NCBI GenBank assembly: GCA_964353455.1
Contig: CAYGWP010000519.1
Location: 1 to 5,592 of the forward strand
Origin: CAYGWP01 sp964353455
GTDB taxonomy: Bacteria > Planctomycetota > Phycisphaerae > FEN-1346
Reading direction: 5' to 3'
Length of the DNA: 5,592 nt
Below, piece after piece: positions 1 to 4,534 of this stretch. Every line of letters begins with the position of its first letter. The first letter of the stretch is position 1. The position numbers were made by a program, and so were the translations under genes. A model generated the notes under the pieces. That model saw only the letters and a program-made list of their open reading frames with translations. It searched no databases and was not told the DNA's origin.

Positions 1-1377
1 CGACTTGAGTTCCTCCACGTTCCGTGCCGCAAGCGGGTTGATCTCGATCCGGTGCTTGGGGGCGCCGTCGGGATGGCGCGGGACGGCCACGCCGGCCTCT
101 TCGAGCCACTGGGCGGCCAGGCGGACCATGTCGCGGCGGGCTGAGGCGGGGCTGTCGAGGCCGTCGGCGTTCTTGACGGGGCTGAACTCGCGGGCACGGT
201 CGATTTCCAGGACCACCGGGCGCTCGGCCATCGGCAGCGCGTCGAAGACGAAAGTCTCGAACTTGATGCCGTTGGGCTTGTCGGGCGTCCGGAGAGCGCC
301 GCTGTCATCAACGCATGGAATCTTCTTCTCCGCTCGATGGAAGGGCAGGGCGAACCGCTTGCCGGCGTTCAGCCGCTCCACGAACCGCCGCGAAAGGATG
401 TGGATGGCGATGCTGCCGGCGGCGAACCGCAGGCTTCCGTCGGGGTTCCGCGCCTCGGCCAGTTCGTCCGGCAGGTCGCTGTACTCGATGACGTGCAGGC
501 GTCCGTGCGAGAGGCAGAACGCTCCGATCCGCTCCTTCGCCTCGCGCTTCCGGGCCATCTTGCTCGACATGTCGCTGGCGGCGTCGGCGTGCGCCCCCAG
601 GAACACGGGGTCAACCGGCGGGACGAGCGGATTATCGACCTGGAAATAACTGATGTACTCGATGCCGCGCGCCGCCATGTCGGCCAGCATGCCGCTCCTG
701 GCCAGTGCCCGGACCGAGCCGCCATGTCCGTCTGGGTTCCAGGCGAGTTCGTCTCGCGCGGCGAGGATAAGTTTGCCCCGGAGATCGACGGCGGGCATCA
801 TCCCCTGGCTGAAGAACTTCACGTCGCTCCGGGGCAAGTCGAAGTAATTGTATGCCTCGAAGAAGTCGCGGGTCGCCAGGTCGTTGGCCTTGCTGGTCAT
901 GATGTACCAGGGGATCTGTGCCCGGTATGTCCGGCCGGCGGCCAGGATTCCTTCGGCGAGGATCTGAAAGAGCGTCCGGCCCGAGACGGGTCCGAGCGGG
1001 AACGCCCCCTTCGGCCCCTCGTACCCCAGTCGCGTGCCCTGGCCGCCGGCGACCACGAAGGCCGCAACCTTGCCGGCCCGAAGCAGTTGTTCGCCCAGTT
1101 CGCGCAGGCGTCTGCGCTCGCGATGGTCGGCCTCCGTGACGGGCAGGGGTATGAACGGCGCGGGCTCCAGGTCGGGCGGCAGTTGGAACGGGCGGCGCTC
1201 GATGATGTGCTCGGCCACGAGGTCCCGGAGTTCGTCGAAGTCAACCTCGGCCAGTTGCGCGAGGAGCCTGCGGCGGCTTTCCTCGGGCACGTTGTTCCAG
1301 AAGCGGAAGGCGTGGTCCTGACCGGCGTCGGCGGCGCGGCGGCGGAGAAGTTGCTCGTCCGGCGATACTCTTTCCAC
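1..1377 (-). CDS. UDP-N-acetylhexosamine pyrophosphorylase-like protein (UAP1/UDPGP family), C-terminus cut by window edge
   Basis: Predicted cytoplasmic enzyme that makes UDP-GlcNAc or UDP-GalNAc and pyrophosphate from UTP and the sugar 1-phosphate. I translated the minus strand by hand: it is open for 459 codons from GTG 1377 to the left edge, with no stop. Landmarks in order: GGQGTRLG (residues 111-118, nucleotide-binding loop), PKG (122-124), IPWYIMTS (155-162), FFSQGMMPA (188-196), NPDGHGG (214-220), QVDNPLV (246-252), KPNGIKFETFVFD (367-379), FSPVKNADG (398-406). The Q in the first loop and the VDN motif fit eukaryotic UAP1 better than UDP-glucose pyrophosphorylase (usually GGLGT). Human UAP1 is a little over 500 residues, so only a short tail is missing. 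GTG 1377 is chosen for its well-placed GGAAGG; an in-frame ATG at 1416 would add 13 residues but lies upstream of the likely promoter. Exact sugar specificity is not readable; a broad UDP-sugar pyrophosphorylase is the main alternative. Confidence 0.9.
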   Translation of the reverse strand, partial: MERVSPDEQLLRRRAADAGQDHAFRFWNNVPEESRRRLLAQLAEVDFDELRDLVAEHIIERRPFQLPPDLEPAPFIPLPVTEADHRERRRLRELGEQLLRAGKVAAFVVAGGQGTRLGYEGPKGAFPLGPVSGRTLFQILAEGILAAGRTYRAQIPWYIMTSKANDLATRDFFEAYNYFDLPRSDVKFFSQGMMPAVDLRGKLILAARDELAWNPDGHGGSVRALARSGMLADMAARGIEYISYFQVDNPLVPPVDPVFLGAHADAASDMSSKMARKREAKERIGAFCLSHGRLHVIEYSDLPDELAEARNPDGSLRFAAGSIAIHILSRRFVERLNAGKRFALPFHRAEKKIPCVDDSGALRTPDKPNGIKFETFVFDALPMAERPVVLEIDRAREFSPVKNADGLDSPASARRDMVRLAAQWLEEAGVAVPRHPDGAPKHRIEINPLAARNVEELKS

Positions 1378-1383
1378 GGCGTC

Positions 1384-1389
1384 CCTTCC
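1384..1389 (-). promoter_or_regulatory. Ribosome binding site for the UAP1-like gene
   Basis: GGAAGG on the minus strand lies 6 nt before GTG 1377. It decides the start: the in-frame ATG at 1416 has no comparable purine run before it. The ATG pair just upstream (1398-1403, minus strand) is in another frame and gives a protein without family motifs. Confidence 0.55.
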
Positions 1390-1398
1390 GTTTCCTTC

Positions 1399-1407
1399 AT
1401 CATAGCA
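1399..1407 (-). promoter_or_regulatory. Extended -10 promoter for the UAP1-like gene
   Basis: The minus strand reads TGCTATGAT here, an extended -10 (TGn plus TATGAT, 5 of 6 to TATAAT). No good -35 hexamer sits 16-18 bp upstream, which is typical of extended -10 promoters. Transcription would begin near 1391, giving a leader of about 14 nt that still includes GGAAGG before the GTG. This is inferred from sequence only. Confidence 0.45.
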
Positions 1408-1478
1408 CAACGGCATGCTGAAAGGTATCACAGCGGACGATGCGCGACAAGTCTTTTGAGGCGGGGCAGGCGTCGCAG

Positions 1479-1510
1479 TTTGCCCAAGTTCGCCAAACCT
1501 TCGCCAAACC
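1479..1510 (+). repeat. Tandem 11-bp repeat upstream of the pseudopilin promoter
   Basis: TTCGCCAAACC occurs twice with no gap (1489-1499 and 1500-1510). A degenerate third copy starts at 1479 (TTTGCCCAAGT, 7 of 11 matches). The period of 10-11 bp is one helical turn, so all copies face the same side of the DNA. The array ends 6 bp before the -35 hexamer at 1517, where an activator or repressor would contact RNA polymerase. The repeat is directly visible; the role as a protein-binding site is inference. Confidence 0.5.
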
Positions 1511-1516
1511 TTTCAT

Positions 1517-1545
1517 TTGACACGCGGGGGATTGTGTGTCATAAT
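1517..1545 (+). promoter_or_regulatory. Near-consensus sigma70-type promoter for the pseudopilin gene
   Basis: A perfect -35 TTGACA (1517-1522), a 17-bp spacer and -10 CATAAT (1540-1545, 5 of 6) are oriented towards the DUF1559 gene. Transcription would start near 1552. It is the best promoter match in the window and predicts strong expression, as expected for a major pilin-like product. It stands out in this GC-rich sequence. Confidence 0.75.
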
Positions 1546-1686
1546 TCCGGTGGATGGGCGGAGCGTCGCAAGGCTGAAGCGAATTTCTACCCCGGGCGGG
1601 GGGATGAAAGGAGGCCAAAGGACACCATTCCACAGGACCTTCGTATCCGGCAGTGAATCGTCGTCATTTTCATTTTCCTTATGACC

Positions 1687-1702
1687 GGCGCCGCGAGGCG
1701 CC
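1687..1702 (+). promoter_or_regulatory. GNRA-capped hairpin just upstream of the pseudopilin ribosome binding site
   Basis: GGCGCC, GCGA, GGCGCC forms a 6-bp all-G/C stem closed by a GCGA tetraloop (GNRA class). It ends 8 nt before the GGAGG at 1711. No T-tract follows, so it is not a terminator. It could stabilise the mRNA or tune ribosome access. CC at 1685-1686 could alternatively pair with GG of the SD. The structure is visible; the role is inferred. Confidence 0.35.
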
Positions 1703-1710
1703 CAAGAACC

Positions 1711-1715
1711 GGAGG
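1711..1715 (+). promoter_or_regulatory. Ribosome binding site for the pseudopilin gene
   Basis: GGAGG lies 7 nt before ATG 1723. It sets the start there rather than at the in-frame ATG 1681, which would add 14 residues and is preceded by a pyrimidine-rich stretch without an SD. Confidence 0.75.
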
Positions 1716-1722
1716 ACGTACA

Positions 1723-2688
1723 ATGAAGCGCAAGGGATTTACGCTCGTCGAACTCCTGGTGGTCATCACGATCATCGGGATGTTGGCGGCCCTGCTCCTG
1801 CCTGCGGTGTACCAGGCACTGGAACTGGCCAACAGGGCCGCGTGCAAGAACAACCTGAAGCAAATCGGAACGGCCGCCCACACGTGGGCCACGGGCCATC
1901 GGCAGAAGTGGCCGGACATGCAGTCTGATGCCACAAAGTGGAACGAGGTCGGCAAGACCCGCTCGGACTGGTATGACGTCACGGGCGGCGCGGACGTCAA
2001 GTGGGACATCCCGCCCGTGGACACCAAGGGCATGCCGGTTGACTCGAACACCGCCGGCTTTTGGTCCCTGATTTCGGCGGCAGGCCTGACGCCCGACATA
2101 TACCTGTGCCCGTCGGCCGGGCACCTGCGGGACCAGACGGTCGTCGATTACACCAAGGTCCGCGACTTCCGCGCCGAGAACTTCATCAGTTACTCGTACC
2201 AGAACACCTTAGGCGCGTACTACCTGTCTGAAACCGCCGGCCAGGCCAGCCAACTCGCCGTGGCGGCCGATGCCAACCCGCAGCGCAAGGACTTCTGTTC
2301 CGCCAGCGGCGGCGGCGGCACCGGCAACCTTCCTACCGACGCCATGCTCATCCAGAAACCCAGGTTTGAAGAGTCGGAAGAAACCATGAAGTGGAACCAG
2401 GACATGACCGACGGCATCAGCAAGGCTTGGGAACTCAACAGCCCCAACCACAGGTTCAAGGGTCAGAACATCCTCTATCTCGACGGCCACGTCGAGTGGC
2501 GCGATCATCCATACGCTGGTCCGCAGTGGGACAACATCTGGGTCCTCCAGAAGAAGAGCGTCACGACCGTCAAGAACCCGCAGGACTACGCGACCATCTC
2601 GGATTACGACGACGATACCTCTTACGATAGCTCGGGCACAAAGATGATCACGGCCGGCTCCACTGGCGATACGTTCCTCGTTCCGTAA
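1723..2688 (+). CDS. DUF1559 (SBP_bac_10) prepilin-type N-terminal cleavage/methylation protein
   Basis: A 321-residue exported type II/type IV pseudopilin-like protein. The start MKRKG-FTLVELLVVI is a class III prepilin signal: short basic leader, prepilin peptidase cleavage after G5, Glu at +5 of the mature chain, then a hydrophobic helix to about residue 28. Next comes the family motif CKNNLKQIG (residues 41-49), a predicted extracellular domain with LCPS (128-131), a Gly-rich turn near 195-200, and the C-terminal NH-RFKGQNILYLDGHVEW block (242-259). That block is the prepilin-type H-X9-DG signature, here with 10 residues between H243 and D254. Length is normal for the family. Such proteins occur in dozens of copies in planctomycetes; their role (cell-surface or pseudopilus component) is not established. 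No secretion or pilus assembly genes lie next to it. It forms its own transcription unit with a strong promoter and a terminator. Confidence 0.93.
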   Translation: MKRKGFTLVELLVVITIIGMLAALLLPAVYQALELANRAACKNNLKQIGTAAHTWATGHRQKWPDMQSDATKWNEVGKTRSDWYDVTGGADVKWDIPPVDTKGMPVDSNTAGFWSLISAAGLTPDIYLCPSAGHLRDQTVVDYTKVRDFRAENFISYSYQNTLGAYYLSETAGQASQLAVAADANPQRKDFCSASGGGGTGNLPTDAMLIQKPRFEESEETMKWNQDMTDGISKAWELNSPNHRFKGQNILYLDGHVEWRDHPYAGPQWDNIWVLQKKSVTTVKNPQDYATISDYDDDTSYDSSGTKMITAGSTGDTFLVP

Positions 2689-2710
2689 GGCCTCGTGCGA
2701 CTCTCCGCTG

Positions 2711-2748
2711 CGGGCGGTCCCGGTCATCCGGGATCGCCCGTTCTTTTT
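2711..2748 (+). terminator. Intrinsic terminator after the pseudopilin gene
   Basis: A 13-bp stem (2711-2723 with 2728-2740, one G-U pair) closes a 4-nt TCAT loop and is followed directly by TTCTTTTT (2741-2748). It starts 22 nt after the TAA stop. This is a textbook Rho-independent terminator and separates the pseudopilin transcript from the downstream kinase. Confidence 0.92.
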
Positions 2749-2773
2749 GGCTTCCGCCCGCCGCATCCAGCCC

Positions 2774-2779
2774 TATAAT
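2774..2779 (+). promoter_or_regulatory. TATAAT -10 box for the FGGY kinase gene
   Basis: A perfect TATAAT lies 39 bp before ATG 2819, implying transcription from about 2786 and a leader near 33 nt. The -35 is poor: at 17-bp spacing only CTTCCG is found, and the better TTGGCT (2747-2752) is 21 bp away and overlaps the terminator T-tract. The promoter may therefore be weak or activator-dependent. It is plausible because the preceding terminator leaves the kinase needing its own promoter. Confidence 0.5.
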
Positions 2780-2807
2780 GCCCGCGTCAAGCAGGACGGC
2801 GGTGCGC

Positions 2808-2812
2808 AAGGG
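2808..2812 (+). promoter_or_regulatory. Ribosome binding site for the FGGY kinase
   Basis: AAGGG lies 6 nt before ATG 2819. It favours that start over the upstream in-frame ATG at 2747, which sits inside the terminator T-tract and upstream of the TATAAT box. Confidence 0.6.
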
Positions 2813-2818
2813 CGGGTC

Positions 2819-4534
2819 ATGGCCACGAGACATCCGGCGCTTCTCGGCATCGACGTCGGCACCTCCAGCGTCAAACTGCTCCTCCATTTCCTTCCCGACC
2901 GGCGCGGCGGCGCACCCCAGGCGCGGGTCGCCCGGGCGCGGCTGGCGGTCCGGCATCCCGCGCCCGGCGCGAGCGAGGCGGAAGAGCGCGTGTGGTGGCG
3001 CGGCATCCGCGCGGCAGCCGCCCGGCTAGGCATGGACGATGCCCGCGTCCTCGGCATCGGCACGAGCACGCTATTCCCGGCCCTGGTCCCGATGGACGTG
3101 GCCGGTCGGCCGGTCCGTCCGGCCATCCTCTACGACGATTGCCGCAGCGCCGCCGAGGTCGCCGAGTTCGAGCGGGCGCCGCTCACGCACCCGGCCCTCC
3201 AGCATCTCCTGACGGGCAACCGGCTGCGGCCGGGGACGATCGCCCTCTCGGGCCTCCTCTGGATGCGGCGGCACGAGGGGCCGCTCTTTCGCCAGGTCCG
3301 CCGCCTCGGCCTCGCCGGAACGTACATCGGAATGTGCCTGACGGACCGGTACGCCATGGATGCCACGAGCGCCAGCCTCACGGGCCTGTATGCGACGGCC
3401 TCGGGCGAGGCGTGGCTGCGGGGCGTCTGCCGCGCTCACGGAATCCCGGAAGATAAACTTCGGCGGCCCGAGGACCTGACGTACGGGGCGTACCTTGACC
3501 TGATGGCGGCCGACAAGCCGGTCCTGCGCGAACAGATCCTGGCCGACCTGCCGCCGGGCATCGACCGCGAGGCCCTCCTGAAGGAGCCGGTCGCGCTGCC
3601 CGAGTCCGGCTGGGTGCGGGTGCTGGTGGACGCCCTCGGCCTGGACCGCCCGATCATGCCGGAGGTCCTCTGGCCGGGCGACCGCCTGGAGCCGCTCTCC
3701 GAGCGGGCCGCACGTGCGCTCGGCCTGGAGCCGGGGACCCCCGTGGCCGCCGGGGCCGGCGACACGGCCTGCGGTGCGCTCGGGATGGGCCTTACGGAGG
3801 AGGACGAACTGGCGGCCACTTGCGGCTCGACCGACAGCCTTCTGTCGCTTCAGCGGACGGCCGCCTTCTCGACGCGGACGGTCAACATCGCACACATGGA
3901 TGCGCATACATGGCTAGCCATCGCTCCGATGAACGCGACGGGCGCGGCGGTCGATTGGTTCGTCGGGCGGTTCATCGGGCGCGGACCGCTCCGGTACGCC
4001 CGGTTCTTCTCGCTGGCCGCCCAGGCCCCCCCGGGGTCGAAGGGCGTCGTGTTCCTGCCGTACCTGGCGGGGGAGCGGAGCCCCGTCTATGACCACTCGG
4101 CCAAAGGGGTCTTTTTTGGGCTGACGCACGAGACGGGCCTGCCGGAGATGGCGCGGGCGGTCCTTGAGGGGATCGCCTTCGGCCATCGGCAGATTCTGCG
4201 GATGACGGATGTGCGCCTGGGTCGGCCGGTCGAGCGCGTCGTGGCGGCCGGCGGGGCGACCGCCAACGGGCTATGGCGCCGCATCCGCGCCGATGCCGCG
4301 GACCGGCCGTACCTCTTCGCCGACCGGACGGAGGCCTCGGCCCTCGGGGCGGCGCTCCTGGGCGGGGTTGCGGCCGGCATCTTCCCCTCCTGGCGCGAGG
4401 CCGCCGCCGAGGCGCGCCGCACCATACGCTTCGAGGAAGTCCGCCCGGACCCGGCCGCATGGCATCAACTCAACCGAAACTTCGAGGTCTATTCCAGCCT
4501 GTATGATGCGCTGAAGCACTGTTTTGAGGTCTAG
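2819..4534 (+). CDS. FGGY-family carbohydrate kinase (xylulokinase-like, enlarged N-terminal lobe)
   Basis: A 571-residue cytoplasmic kinase that should phosphorylate a sugar or polyol with ATP. Family landmarks: LLGIDVGTSS (residues 8-17, first phosphate loop, D12), PVRPAILYDDCRSAAE (about 100-115, substrate-proximal loop), GAGDTACGALG (312-322, with D315 matching the catalytic base), ATCGSTDSL in place of the usual LGTSG phosphate-2 loop, FLPYLAGERSP (412-422), KGVFFGLTHE, RAVLEGIAFGHR, VVAAGGATANGLW (474-486, adenosine site) and ASALGAALLG near the end. Xylulokinases are about 480-500 residues. The excess lies before D315, between W199 and W265. The sequence most resembles xylulokinase-type members, but FGGY substrates are not predictable from this alone and no pathway genes or transporters adjoin it. 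The stop is the TAG of a CTAG shared with the convergent DUF362 gene. Expected to be transcribed alone. Confidence 0.9.
   Translation: MATRHPALLGIDVGTSSVKLLLHFLPDRRGGAPQARVARARLAVRHPAPGASEAEERVWWRGIRAAAARLGMDDARVLGIGTSTLFPALVPMDVAGRPVRPAILYDDCRSAAEVAEFERAPLTHPALQHLLTGNRLRPGTIALSGLLWMRRHEGPLFRQVRRLGLAGTYIGMCLTDRYAMDATSASLTGLYATASGEAWLRGVCRAHGIPEDKLRRPEDLTYGAYLDLMAADKPVLREQILADLPPGIDREALLKEPVALPESGWVRVLVDALGLDRPIMPEVLWPGDRLEPLSERAARALGLEPGTPVAAGAGDTACGALGMGLTEEDELAATCGSTDSLLSLQRTAAFSTRTVNIAHMDAHTWLAIAPMNATGAAVDWFVGRFIGRGPLRYARFFSLAAQAPPGSKGVVFLPYLAGERSPVYDHSAKGVFFGLTHETGLPEMARAVLEGIAFGHRQILRMTDVRLGRPVERVVAAGGATANGLWRRIRADAADRPYLFADRTEASALGAALLGGVAAGIFPSWREAAAEARRTIRFEEVRPDPAAWHQLNRNFEVYSSLYDALKHCFEV

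Larger units (their letters stand above)
1552..1722 (+). other. Long 5' leader of the pseudopilin mRNA with an unpaired SD and a 26-codon ORF
   Basis: About 170 nt separate the predicted transcription start from ATG 1723. The stretch holds a short C/G hairpin (CCCC GGGC GGGG, about 1591-1602), a perfect SD-like AAAGGAGG (1607-1614) with no start codon at usable spacing, and a 26-codon ORF (1604-1684) opening at the ATG just before that SD. The ORF peptide has a serine/phenylalanine-rich end, and its TGA stop overlaps the ATG at 1681 as ATGA. That ATG is in frame with the pseudopilin but has no ribosome binding site. I compared the leader with the c-di-GMP (GEMM) riboswitch consensus from memory and found no convincing fit. 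Function unknown; it could be a decayed small gene or a regulatory leader. Confidence 0.35.

Noticed and set aside
897..1403. Minus-strand frame beginning with ATG ATG at 1403
   Set aside because: It is out of frame with the UAP1 motifs, rich in Arg, Ser and Pro as typical shadow frames, and lacks domains.
1424..1434. TATCACAG as a CRP-like half site near the UAP1 promoter
   Set aside because: The second half-site at the required spacing is absent.
337..1656. 439-codon open frame on the plus strand, antisense to the UAP1-like gene
   Set aside because: It shows no protein family motifs, and the opposite strand encodes a clear UAP1 homologue over nearly all of it. In high-GC DNA long antisense open frames are expected from codon bias.
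1552..1700. Possible c-di-GMP (GEMM) riboswitch in the pseudopilin leader, suggested by CGCAAGGC and the prepilin context
   Set aside because: The conserved core and the second stem of the GEMM consensus could not be laid onto the sequence. Only a short CGCAA-like stretch matches, which is expected by chance.
1681..1722. ATG 1681 as the main start of the pseudopilin
   Set aside because: No SD precedes it, while ATG 1723 has GGAGG at 7 nt and yields a canonical short prepilin leader. It is kept only as a coupling possibility.
1513..2124. Minus-strand frames of 170-203 codons across the intergenic region and the pseudopilin gene
   Set aside because: They lie antisense to the well-supported promoter, leader and DUF1559 gene, and have low-complexity shadow-type composition and no recognisable domain.
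2747..2818. ATG 2747 as start of the FGGY kinase (24 extra residues)
   Set aside because: It lies in the terminator T-tract and upstream of the TATAAT box. ATG 2819 has AAGGG at 6 nt and places the first phosphate loop at residues 8-17, as usual for the family.
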